Positions 44,203-52,412 of a stretch of DNA of 64,000 nt are shown here, piece by piece. The stretch is taken from contig JANQLU010000014.1 in NCBI GenBank assembly GCA_028280445.1, positions 27,464-91,463 on the forward strand, written 5' to 3'. This DNA is from Pirellulaceae bacterium. GTDB taxonomy: Bacteria; Planctomycetota; Planctomycetia; Pirellulales; Pirellulaceae. A model generated the notes under the pieces. The model was given only the letters and a program-made list of their open reading frames with translations, did not search any database and was not told the DNA's origin. Made by a program: the position numbers and the translations under genes. Numbering within the stretch: the stretch's first letter is position 1; each line of letters begins with the position of its first letter.

Positions 44203-45453
44203 TTACTTGCTACGCACCGCCATACCATCACTTAATCGGTAACGCCCCTGGGTTACGACGACTTCGCCAACACTCAAACCGGAAGTGACCTCAACACCTT
44301 CAAACCCAAACAAACCGACCTTGATATTTCGTCGATTGACGGTGTTAGTTCCAGGGTCGAGGACGAACACAAACAACTCATCGCCTCGTTCAATGATCGC
44401 TTCAACAGGGACAATCGTTGCATTTTCACGTTTATCAACTTCAATCCAGACGGTAACGTAGGTTCCGTCGCGCAGACCTTCGATGGGTTGATCCGTGATG
44501 ACGCGAGCACGAATGGACCGGCCGCTGGGATCAATCGCCGGGCTTACCGAACCAACGCGAGCTGCAGAAAGCACGTCTTGCAATGAACTTTCAGTTTTTT
44601 CGACGTACCCAGACTGTTGAAACGATGCCAGTGTCGTTTCGTCGAGAACGAACGCAGCTTGTCCCACTTGAATTCGTTTACCACTGGTAACAGGCAATTC
44701 GACAATGATTTCAAATGCTTTCGGATTGATAACGGTGATGGGTGCCGTTCGAGCCGCTTCCTTTTCCGAAGACACATCGAATCCGCCGCCCGGTACGTAT
44801 TGGCCTTCGCGGATATTGACGAATGACACAACGCCATCGAAGGGCGCCCGAACCTGAATATCTCTCAGGTTGGCCGTAACCTGATCCAGGCGGGCTTCAG
44901 CGGTGCGAACATCATTTAGCGCTTGTTCATAAGCTGCTTTTCGAGCTTCCGCCTCGCTCTTGGATACAGCTTTCTGTGCAACGAGTCGCTTGTAGCGTTC
45001 CCATTCAGTTTTCGCATTGGCCAGCCGGCTGCGAGCCGAATCTAATTCTGCACGAACCGTTTTTGCCGTGGCATCATCAATTGCACGATCCAGTTCAGCC
45101 AGCAGTTCGCCACTTTTCACCGCATCTCCCTCACGGAGCGGTCCGCCATCCGAATTAGTTTTCAAGAACGCAACACGACCGCCGTTTTTAAACACCAGGT
45201 ATTCTCGTTGAACGGCGCGTGCTGTTCCGTCGGAAAATTCGAAGTCGCTGACTGAGCTCGTTTTTACTTTGGCGACAGCGACAGCCAAAGGAGGTCGAAC
45301 CGGTGCTTCAATCGGATCTTTTTCGATGGCAAACATTGGCAGGAAATAAACACCCGCACCCGCAATTCCAACAATGACCAACGGGTAAAGTACGGTTTTC
45401 ACGATCTTCCAAATGCGGCGGTAATCAAATGACCTGGTTTTCGATTCTGACAA
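44203..45453 (-). CDS. RND efflux periplasmic adaptor (HlyD type)
   Basis: A 416-residue membrane fusion protein with one N-terminal helix (about residues 20-38, LVIVGIAGAGVYFLP). It has lipoyl halves around VKSGELLAELDRAIDDA and FDGVVSFVNIREGQ, a coiled-coil hairpin between them (about 130-200), and a C-terminal barrel. TTG at the complement of 45451-45453 is the start, supported by AGAGG six bases upstream. Gap to the permease is 72 nt. A TetR-like palindrome lies upstream at 45631-45652. Confidence 0.92.
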   Translation of the reverse strand: MSESKTRSFDYRRIWKIVKTVLYPLVIVGIAGAGVYFLPMFAIEKDPIEAPVRPPLAVAVAKVKTSSVSDFEFSDGTARAVQREYLVFKNGGRVAFLKTNSDGGPLREGDAVKSGELLAELDRAIDDATAKTVRAELDSARSRLANAKTEWERYKRLVAQKAVSKSEAEARKAAYEQALNDVRTAEARLDQVTANLRDIQVRAPFDGVVSFVNIREGQYVPGGGFDVSSEKEAARTAPITVINPKAFEIIVELPVTSGKRIQVGQAAFVLDETTLASFQQSGYVEKTESSLQDVLSAARVGSVSPAIDPSGRSIRARVITDQPIEGLRDGTYVTVWIEVDKRENATIVPVEAIIERGDELFVFVLDPGTNTVNRRNIKVGLFGFEGVEVTSGLSVGEVVVTQGRYRLSDGMAVRSK

Positions 45454-45844
45454 TGAATTCCTCTTACTCGGGCATAAACAAATTTTGAAACAGACTCACG
45501 TATCGCACAGAGCTCCAACACAAACAGTCGCGGGCGATCGTGCAACCAAAACCGGGCTGATGTTTGGCGTCGGCCTCAAGTCTTCGTTCGAAAAAACAAG
45601 GCATAAATGCTGCGCAACAGTGATGAATTAAATGATACACTGATGTATCATTAATGTCACGCCAAAATATTTGGCCAAATGGCAAGGCTGCATTTCTGCC
45701 GATGTTCCCAAGGCCTGGATCGTTGCGTCCATCAACGCAAATGTCTCAGCAGCACGATGGCTTCGCGGTCGGGAGATTGCCGCTGACTTTGCGGTGAAGA
45801 CATTTTTTTTGTTCCTGCCACAAGTGAATCTTACAAGCACTCCG
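45454..45844. other. Regulatory intergenic region upstream of the RND operon
   Basis: These 391 bases hold two palindromes (see the operator entry and ATTTGGCCAAAT at 45669-45680). Short open frames exist on both strands, one with a TetR-like looking patch, but none is long or family-like enough to call. No regulator gene is seen. Confidence 0.5.
45631..45652. promoter_or_regulatory. TetR-like palindromic operator
   Basis: AATGATACA and TGTATCATT mirror each other around CTGA, with 9-bp perfect arms. It lies about 180 bases upstream of the adaptor start, where a TetR-family repressor would control an RND operon. Its cognate regulator is not in the window. Confidence 0.65.
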
Positions 45845-46813
45845 TCATCCGTCTTGTGAACCGAACAGATCGCCAATTTTTACGGGATAGCCACGTAGGA
45901 ATTCAGCAATTTCCATTGCCCGTTTTCCAGATGGTTGAATCGAATCGATGGCCAGACAGCCGTCACCGGTGGCGATGATCAATTGTTTGCCGTCGGACTG
46001 GACGACTTGGCCGGGTTTGACCGCATCGGATGGAAACTCAAAATCCGCGACCGTGACGCGATGGATAATTACGCGAACGGTTTTACCATTGTCGCGATGC
46101 CAGAAAGTAAATGAGGCGGGCCAGGGGTCGAACGCTCGAATTTGATTTTTGATTTCAACGGCACTTCGCGACCAATCAATGGCACCATCCGATTTTTTTA
46201 AACGACGTGCCGGAGTTGCCAGCGATGAATCTTGGATTTCGCCGATTGGATCCACACCATTCCATTTTTCCAGCTGTTCGATCGCTTCATGAACACACGC
46301 AACCCCGATGTGACTGAGCCGCGGTTCGAGTTCTGCTGCGGTTTCGTTTTCACCGATTTCGGTCTGGGCGCTCGATAGAATCGGTCCGCCATCGAGCTTG
46401 GGCGTCATGTGGATTACACTGACACCAGTCGTGGTTTCGCCGTGGTAAATCGGCCAATTGACCGGCGCGGCACCGCGGTATTTGGGCAGCAGGGACCCGT
46501 GCAGGTTGATACCACCCAGCCGCGCGGCAGCCAGGCATTTTTTCGAAAGGATCTGTCCATAGTCGCAAACAACAAACAAATCAGCTGCATAAGATTCCAG
46601 CGTGCTAACAAACGCTTCATCATTGACACTTGGCGGATCAACGACTTTGATTCCCAATGCGTCCGCGGATGCTCGCATGGGATTTGGTGGAGGCGTTCCT
46701 CGTTTGACAGCCGCGGTTGGACGAGTCACTAGCAGCGGAATTTCGTGACGTGGAACAAGGGCTTCAAAGGTCGGCACCGCAAACGGGCCTGTGCCCATCA
46801 TAATGATTTTCAT
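45845..46813 (-). CDS. fmt: Methionyl-tRNA formyltransferase
   Basis: Fmt formylates initiator Met-tRNA. The 322-residue protein has the signature NLHGSLLPKYRGAAPVNW (Asn, His and the SLLPKYRGA loop), then GVSVIHMTPKLDGGPIL with the catalytic Asp, and a C-terminal OB-type domain. Length and motifs are normal. It is encoded 12 nt downstream of def, the usual def-fmt order, on the minus strand, and is the last gene of the pair. Confidence 0.96.
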   Translation of the reverse strand: MKIIMMGTGPFAVPTFEALVPRHEIPLLVTRPTAAVKRGTPPPNPMRASADALGIKVVDPPSVNDEAFVSTLESYAADLFVVCDYGQILSKKCLAAARLGGINLHGSLLPKYRGAAPVNWPIYHGETTTGVSVIHMTPKLDGGPILSSAQTEIGENETAAELEPRLSHIGVACVHEAIEQLEKWNGVDPIGEIQDSSLATPARRLKKSDGAIDWSRSAVEIKNQIRAFDPWPASFTFWHRDNGKTVRVIIHRVTVADFEFPSDAVKPGQVVQSDGKQLIIATGDGCLAIDSIQPSGKRAMEIAEFLRGYPVKIGDLFGSQDG

Positions 46814-46825
46814 GACATCGACCTT

Positions 46826-47413
46826 TTAGCAGTATCGTGCTTCGAACTCGGCCAATCGTTTTTGGATGGCTTCATCGTCAGGCTGCGAACCTGTTCGACG
46901 TCGGCTTTCAAAATCAATTCGAAAATCCTCCAGCTCTCCATCGATCATGTTGCGTTCGTTGTCCGTCATGCGATCGGGAAACAGCACGCCTTGCAGATGA
47001 TCTGTTTCATGTTGGATTGCGCGGGCAAACAGTCCATCGACGCGATGATCAAACGCTTCGCCCTGGAGATTGTACGCTTTGACATGAACGGATTCGGGCC
47101 GAGTGACTTTTCCGTAGACTTGAGGAATGCTCAAACATCCTTCTTCGGCAGTCGTCGTGCCCTTGGGTTGTGAAATAACAGGATTGATGAAAACCAGTTC
47201 TTCGCCTTCGTCCTTTTGGCCTTCGAGGTTAATCACAAACAATTGAAGCGGCAGGTCGACCTGATTTGCAGCCAGCCCGATTCCTTTGTGTTCGTACATC
47301 AGTTCAAACATTCGCGCAACGATTTTTTTTAGATCCGCATCGACTTTGCGAATCGGTTTCGACACGTGACGCAGCGTCGGGTGGGGATAAAAAATGATTT
47401 CAAGTTCGTTCAT
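46826..47413 (-). CDS. def: Peptide deformylase
   Basis: Def removes the formyl group from nascent chains. All three metal/catalytic motifs are intact: GIGLAANQ (44-51), EGCLS (91-95, metal ligand Cys93) and HETDH (135-139). The 195-residue length is within the usual range, with a short C-terminal extension. It starts the def-fmt operon, and its promoter probably lies in the AT-rich region to the right of 47413. Confidence 0.96.
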   Translation of the reverse strand: MNELEIIFYPHPTLRHVSKPIRKVDADLKKIVARMFELMYEHKGIGLAANQVDLPLQLFVINLEGQKDEGEELVFINPVISQPKGTTTAEEGCLSIPQVYGKVTRPESVHVKAYNLQGEAFDHRVDGLFARAIQHETDHLQGVLFPDRMTDNERNMIDGELEDFRIDFESRRRTGSQPDDEAIQKRLAEFEARYC

Positions 47414-47993
47414 TGAGTTCTTTCATAATTGCCAAGTTTTTACTTTACTAGCAATCGAACAAAAGTGGTATTGACGGGCCAGATGAATTCGCGCCGAAAT
47501 AAATCGTTTTTGTTTTGCGAATAAACACGTTGAAAATCAAATTGAAATTTTTGGAACGTTCGTTTTCGTCTTTTCAAGTAGAACTTTGTACAAAAAGTGG
47601 AAAAATAATTTCTTTAAAAAATGGTTAATGAAGTTGTTGACAACATCATTTATCTCGGCAAAATGGGCCTTCCAGACAAAGGGAACTTCGCAAATCCTAC
47701 TCTGCTAAATACAGATTCTTATAACAACCTGACGCATGACTTGGCATCAACAGGCACACCAGTGCTGTGTTGTGAGTTTGGTTTGTGGTCTTTCTTTGTT
47801 GTTGTGATTCATATCAACGTGATGTGAACACTCCACATTTATATCGTTCCAGATCAAAAACGTCACGAGACACTGATTGAGAGAGTACAGGAAGTGACTT
47901 AGGTGGCGATAACTGACGGAGCGACGATCGGCGGATTACCGCGGTTCGGAGGCCCCCCTTATTTTTGCGTTTGAAGGTCAGCGGCAAAAACCA

Positions 47994-48134
47994 ATGACCC
48001 GTCACAATTTCAACACCATGAAGGTCAAGAAAGCGTGGTTGCATGAGTCACGAAAGATTTTGCACAAACGCCGTCATCATTTCCAAATCCTGACTTTATT
48101 GATGGATGCGGAGGTCAAAGCGGTCATCGGGTAG
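47994..48134 (+). CDS. Possible small basic protein (low confidence)
   Basis: A 46-residue frame from ATG 47994 to TAG 48132-48134, rich in His, Lys and Arg. A second ATG is at 48018. Its stop codon falls inside the loop of the terminator hairpin at 48117-48158, which is unusual. There is a poor upstream Shine-Dalgarno (GAAGG 17 bases away). Without similarity it may be chance; it is listed because the terminator says something on this strand is transcribed. Confidence 0.3.
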   Translation: MTRHNFNTMKVKKAWLHESRKILHKRRHHFQILTLLMDAEVKAVIG

Positions 48135-48158
48135 GAAGCCTGATGACCGCTTTTTTGT
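48117..48158 (+). terminator. Rho-independent terminator of the intergenic transcript
   Basis: The 12-bp stem AAAGCGGTCATC (48117-48128) pairs with GATGACCGCTTT (48142-48153) around a 13-base loop and runs into T. It is read on the plus strand upstream of folK. Confidence 0.85.
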
Positions 48159-48201
48159 TTGAACTATTGTGCTGATCAGCGCGATTTCGTAAAACGCGCC
48201 C

Positions 48202-49032
48202 ATGTCTTCCGATGCTACAGATTGTTTGATTGGATTCGGTGCCAACCTCGGTCAACCGGAATCTGCACTGCAACAAGTCATCGATCATCTGCAAAACACG
48301 TCAACAATTAACTCGGTTGTCACCAGTCGACCGTATCAAACTCGATCAGTCGGTGATCCCGATCAACCCGACTATCTCAATGCGGCAATCCGAATCACGA
48401 CAACTTTGGCGGCACCTGAATTACTCCAATTGCTTTTGGAAATTGAAAAAAACCTGGGACGTCAACGAGAACACGGCTCCGTTTGGCAGCCGCGAAAAGC
48501 CGATCTGGATATTTTGTTATTCGGTTCTGAGATCATTCGACAAAACCAGCTTGTCGTGCCCCACCCTCGAATGACTTTTCGACGTTTTGTCCTGGAACCC
48601 GCAAGTGAAATAGCAAATGAACTCATTCATCCGGTCTGCCAAGTGTCGATTGGGGATCTGTTGAAAAAAATTAACCAAAAAAAGAAATTTATTTTGCTAG
48701 CGGTCGATGCAGCTTTTCAAGAAAAAAATTTTTTTGAAAGGGTACTTGAAATCCAATCGATAAATTTTTCAGAGAACCGATTTCATTTTGCGGGATCGCA
48801 AACACCGGACGGAATCGAAATCGGCTGCGTCAAATCAGCACAACAATATCGGCAGCAAGCAGCCACGGCAACGCTGGTCGCCGTTTTCCAGGAGCACGTC
48901 CAACGTGCCGATTGGATTCGTGAAACTCAACATTTTCCAGGTCCCTCGATTGTCCTCGTTGATGACAAACCAATCACATTTGCCAAAGAACTGGATGCTG
49001 CTTGCCAAGCCATGATGCCCCTGGAGCGTTAG
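48202..49032 (+). CDS. folK: 2-amino-4-hydroxy-6-hydroxymethyldihydropteridine pyrophosphokinase with C-terminal extension
   Basis: HPPK transfers pyrophosphate to 6-hydroxymethyl-dihydropterin in folate synthesis. The family block is clear: IGFGANLGQPESAL, the substrate motif RPYQTRSVGDPDQPDYLNA, and WQPRKADLDILLFGSEII. These first 160 residues cover a normal HPPK. The extra 110 C-terminal residues (from about 165, KINQKKKFILLAVDAAF to the end) match no family that I know and are not seen in E. coli FolK. Start ATG at 48202. Confidence 0.9.
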   Translation: MSSDATDCLIGFGANLGQPESALQQVIDHLQNTSTINSVVTSRPYQTRSVGDPDQPDYLNAAIRITTTLAAPELLQLLLEIEKNLGRQREHGSVWQPRKADLDILLFGSEIIRQNQLVVPHPRMTFRRFVLEPASEIANELIHPVCQVSIGDLLKKINQKKKFILLAVDAAFQEKNFFERVLEIQSINFSENRFHFAGSQTPDGIEIGCVKSAQQYRQQAATATLVAVFQEHVQRADWIRETQHFPGPSIVLVDDKPITFAKELDAACQAMMPLER

Positions 49033-49139
49033 TCAAAAACTCATAGAGATTTTGCCTGACAAACAACCGATTTTTTCATCTGAGTGATGACAGCAAATCT
49101 TGCTATACTTCTAACATAGAAACTTCGGACAGAACTGTT

Positions 49140-50636
49140 ATGAATATCGTCTTTGCGACAAGTGAATGTGTTCCGTTTGCGAAAACCGGTGGCTTGGCCG
49201 ATGTCTGTGGATCGCTGCCAAAAGAAATTGCACGGCTAGGCCATCAAACATGCGTGTTCATGCCCGCGTACCGACAGACCAAACTTGCGGGAATCGATTT
49301 CAAACCGTTGGACATCCGACTTGAAATCGCGATCAATACAGAAACTGTCAGCGGAAATGTTCTTCAGACACGATTGCCGCAAAGTAATGTTCCCGTTTTC
49401 CTGATTGACCAACCAAAATATTTTGATCGCGCAAGCCTGTATGGCGAAAACGGAAAAGATTTTGATGACAACTGTCAACGATTCGCTTTTTTCTGTCGAG
49501 CAACTTTGGAAACCATGCGTTTCCTTGGATTGAAACCGGATCTCATTCATTGCAACGACTGGCAAACTGGTTTGATCCCGGCTTATGTGGCCACAGAATA
49601 CGCGGGCCAGCCCGGATTCGAAGACACCAGTACGCTGATGACGATTCACAATCTGGCTTACCAGGGAGTTTTCTGGCATTGGGATATGTTGTTGACCGGA
49701 ATGGACTGGAAACATTTCAATTGGAAAGAAATGGAGTTTTACGGTCAGCTCAATCTGCTCAAAACGGGAATTGCGTTCGCCGACGCGATCAGTACGGTAA
49801 GTCCGACTTACGCCGAGGAAATACAGACCGCCGAACTTGGCTGTGGCATGGAAAATATCCTCCGCCATCGCCGTGCGAATCTGACCGGGATCATCAACGG
49901 AATCGACGAAAGCTGGAATCCAAAAACCGACCCGCATATCGCTGCAAATTATGACGCGTCGGATTGGCAGCTCCACAAACCGAAATGTAAACGCGTGTTA
50001 CAAAAGGAGCTCGGTTTGCCAGAGCGTCTCGATGTTCCGCTGATTGGACTCGTCGGTCGGCTGGCACAACAAAAAGGTTGGTCGCTCATTCTGGAATTGA
50101 TGTCCCGTTGGTTGGAAAGTATGGATGTGCAATGGGCGATTCTGGGTACGGGACAACCGGAATATCATGACACGCTCGAGGAACTTGCGAAACGATTTCC
50201 CGAACGACTTGGCTTGATCCTGGGTTTCGACAACCAACTTGCTCACCAAATCGAAGCGGGTAGCGACATTTTTTTGATGCCCAGCGAATATGAACCTTGT
50301 GGCCTCAATCAAATGTACTCGTTGAAATACGGGACCGTTCCCGTCGTTCGCGCGACTGGAGGACTCGCTGACACGGTGGTCGATGCCGACACATCCGCCA
50401 TCTCTGCTGGAAACGCCAACGGTTTTAGTTTTTCGCCCTACAATGTCGAGGCGCTTGAGGTCACATTAAATCGTGCCGTTGGAATGTACAACGACTATCA
50501 AGATTTATGGAAACAACTGGTCAACACAGGCATGCGTCAAGATTTCTCCTGGGCAGCCAGTGCAAAACGTTACGAGCAGTTGTACGAAAAAACGATCGCC
50601 CAACATCGCGCTGCGAATAAGCATTTGGTGAACTAA
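49140..50636 (+). CDS. glgA: Glycogen synthase (ADP-glucose alpha-1,4-glucosyltransferase)
   Basis: GlgA elongates alpha-1,4-glucan from ADP-glucose. The 498-residue GT5 protein has the KTGGLADVCGSLP motif (15-27), which binds the sugar nucleotide, and the acceptor-side motif LMPSEYEPCGLNQMYSLKYGTVPVVRATGG with the catalytic glutamate. Full length for the family. It starts the alpha-glucan group glgA, galT-like, GH57; the gaps between them hold palindromic repeats, so the three are probably not one transcript. Confidence 0.95.
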   Translation: MNIVFATSECVPFAKTGGLADVCGSLPKEIARLGHQTCVFMPAYRQTKLAGIDFKPLDIRLEIAINTETVSGNVLQTRLPQSNVPVFLIDQPKYFDRASLYGENGKDFDDNCQRFAFFCRATLETMRFLGLKPDLIHCNDWQTGLIPAYVATEYAGQPGFEDTSTLMTIHNLAYQGVFWHWDMLLTGMDWKHFNWKEMEFYGQLNLLKTGIAFADAISTVSPTYAEEIQTAELGCGMENILRHRRANLTGIINGIDESWNPKTDPHIAANYDASDWQLHKPKCKRVLQKELGLPERLDVPLIGLVGRLAQQKGWSLILELMSRWLESMDVQWAILGTGQPEYHDTLEELAKRFPERLGLILGFDNQLAHQIEAGSDIFLMPSEYEPCGLNQMYSLKYGTVPVVRATGGLADTVVDADTSAISAGNANGFSFSPYNVEALEVTLNRAVGMYNDYQDLWKQLVNTGMRQDFSWAASAKRYEQLYEKTIAQHRAANKHLVN

Positions 50637-51015
50637 CTCGATGGCGCATCAACCAATTGGGCAACCGAGACGCAAACCCGATAGACACGGTCAACAGGAT
50701 CTTCACTGCAATTCGATACTTGGTACGTACTCCAGAAAATCGGCCTCACGCAGAGTCGCAGAGACGCAGAGGTGTCACTGTGAAAGATAGAATAATTTCC
50801 TGTTCGACTGGCAATCTCACCTTTGTCTGATGTGTCTTGCATCCTCGCTCCGCGTCTCTGCGGCTCTGCGTGAGGCCAACGATTTTGTTCTGCGATGGTA
50901 ACAACAGAAACGTGCGTCATCGCAGAAAGCCGTTTCCGATCGCGACAGGGGAAGACACCCAAAATTATCCAGTTAAACTGTTGAAGAACAGTTCCAAAAC
51001 GCTTGCTGGACAAAA
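50637..51015. other. Intergenic region filled by family G repeat
   Basis: Most of the 379 bases are taken by a large inverted repeat (50742-50877). I see no gene; frames on both strands cross the repeat arms. Confidence 0.6.
50742..50877. repeat. Large palindromic repeat, family G
   Basis: The arms CCTCACGCAGAGTCGCAGAG...ACGCAGAGG and CGCGTCTCTGCGGCTCTGCG...TGAGG are about 30 bp each, around a 70-base spacer. The GCAGAGACGCAGAG core resembles a widespread bacterial repeat. Confidence 0.85.
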
Positions 51016-52011
51016 ATGTCAGATCTTCGCCAGGACCCTGTCACCGGCCAATGGGTGGTCATTTCTGAATTACGGGCAATTCGCCCTAATGAATTTCGCC
51101 AAGTCGAAACTCGACGCAGCGATTTGGCGTGTCCATTTTGCGCGGGATTCGAACACCAAACGCCCGCTGCACTCGATGAAGTGCTGGACGACCAGGGAAA
51201 ATGGTTGATCCGAGTCGTACCTAACAAGTATCCTGCGCTGACCGACGTCACTCATACCGCCAAAGTCGACGGCGGTCCGTTCCAAGCGATGAGCCGGCCC
51301 GGTTATCAGGAAATCGTGATCCAATCACCGCGGCACGTCGCCAGTTTCAGCCAGTTGACCGACGAAGAGTTGGAAATCAGTCTCCGTGTTTTTCAAAAAC
51401 GGCTCGAAGCTGTTCAGCAACGTCCAGCTGTCGAACATGCGATGTTGTTTACCAATTGCCGCAGTGAAGCAGGTGCATCGCTGGAGCACATTCATTCACA
51501 AATTATTGGAACGCCGATTATTTCGCCGAATCTGGAAACACGCCATCAACTGGCCGAGGCTCATTTTGAATTAAAAAACGAAACCATCATCGAAAGTATT
51601 GTTAGCTGGGAACTCAAACAGTCGCAACGCATCGTCACCCAAGAGGAACCGTGGGTCGTCTTTTGTCCGTTCGCCAGCCGGTTTCCCTATCAAGTGTGGA
51701 TCGCACCGCATCGGCGTGAACTCGATTTTGTTCATTGCTGCGAAAAAAATCTCAATAGCCTGGGCCGCATGATTCGCGAAGTGGTTGATCGACTCGAACG
51801 CATTCACGACTTTCCCGCTTATAATGTGATGTTTCACACCAGGGCTCATCGAAAACAAAACCGGGATGCTTATCAGTGGTATGTCGAAATCGTACCGCGA
51901 CTTACCCGATTCGCCGGTTATGAATTGGGGACGGGGTGCTGGATCAATCACATCTCACCCGACGAAGCCGCCCGACAACTTCGTCAATTGCCATCAAATT
52001 TTGCGTCGTAG
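51016..52011 (+). CDS. Galactose-1-phosphate uridylyltransferase-like protein
   Basis: A 331-residue HIT-superfamily enzyme of the GalT branch: DLRQDPVTGQWVVISE start, zinc-type Cys motif CPFCAGF, and the nucleophile site SLEHIHSQIIG (HIHSQ). GalT-type enzymes exchange UMP or AMP between hexose-1-phosphate and UDP-/ADP-sugars. The gene lies between glgA and GH57, so a role in supplying nucleotide sugars for glucan metabolism is plausible rather than the Leloir pathway. The TAG stop is shared with a family C repeat. Whether it is GalT or an ADP-glucose phosphorylase cannot be decided. Confidence 0.9.
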   Translation: MSDLRQDPVTGQWVVISELRAIRPNEFRQVETRRSDLACPFCAGFEHQTPAALDEVLDDQGKWLIRVVPNKYPALTDVTHTAKVDGGPFQAMSRPGYQEIVIQSPRHVASFSQLTDEELEISLRVFQKRLEAVQQRPAVEHAMLFTNCRSEAGASLEHIHSQIIGTPIISPNLETRHQLAEAHFELKNETIIESIVSWELKQSQRIVTQEEPWVVFCPFASRFPYQVWIAPHRRELDFVHCCEKNLNSLGRMIREVVDRLERIHDFPAYNVMFHTRAHRKQNRDAYQWYVEIVPRLTRFAGYELGTGCWINHISPDEAARQLRQLPSNFAS

Positions 52012-52066
52012 GGCCGGTTCCCACCGGTCGTTCGTTGGATTGGCCGGTGGGAACCGGCCCGACTAC
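52008..52066. repeat. Palindromic repeat, family C
   Basis: GTAGGGCCGGTTCCCACCGG (its TAG is the galT-like stop) pairs with GGCCGGTGGGAACCGGCCCG, separated by 14 bases. Confidence 0.9.
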
Positions 52067-52412
52067 TGCCTAAACAAGTTTTGGCTAAATGGGAGGGCGA
52101 GGCTCCTGCCGAGCCGCGGGCAGTGTATTTGTTTTGGCATAAAATTTGTTTGGAGGTCGAGGTGCGCACCGAACAACAAACGTTGTTTTGGTTCGGCAGG
52201 AGCCTCACCCTCCCGGTGGGAAACGGCCCGACTGGCTTTTCTCAATGTGCAGACAGAAAAACTACATAAACGACGTAAAATTTGCCGACGAAGATTTTGG
52301 ATCACTGCGCTGATCTGGCATCAAGGGCATATTTGAGATATCCGACTGACTGTCAGAATCTTAAAATCAAGGACGGCCCGTATAAATTATCAGGAACCCA
52401 CTGACGCAGATC
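52012..52412. other. Repeat-rich intergenic region
   Basis: This region holds a family C palindrome and two family D arms (52091-52116 and 52189-52215, inverted to each other), then about 190 bases with nothing I can assign before the GH57 gene. Confidence 0.6.
52091..52215. repeat. Repeat family D pair (inverted arms)
   Basis: The arms GGGAGGGCGAGGCTCCTGCC...GAGCC (52091-52116) and GGTTCGGCAGGAGCCTCACC...CTCCCG (52189-52215) are reverse complements across a 70-base spacer. Confidence 0.8.

Larger units (their letters stand above)
47414..48201. other. Long AT-rich intergenic region with hairpins
   Basis: This near-800-base stretch separates the divergent def and folK genes. It contains small frames on both strands, a GGTCA...TGACC hairpin (47976-47999), a small basic ORF (47994-48134) and a strong terminator at 48117-48158. 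A transcribed small RNA or small protein is likely. No known structured RNA was recognised. Confidence 0.5.

Noticed and set aside
45628..45876. Minus-strand ORF with HTH-like patch as a TetR regulator
   Set aside because: Too short for a TetR protein, and it overlaps fmt; only a fragmentary resemblance.
47621..47899. Second possible TGA-recoded protein (frame 47621-47827 continuing to 47899)
   Set aside because: The frame continues in phase after TGA, but there is no Cys/Sec motif, no SECIS-like hairpin and no family similarity.
50837..51208. ORF overlapping galT start
   Set aside because: Runs through the family G repeat arm and the galT-like gene in another frame; shadow.
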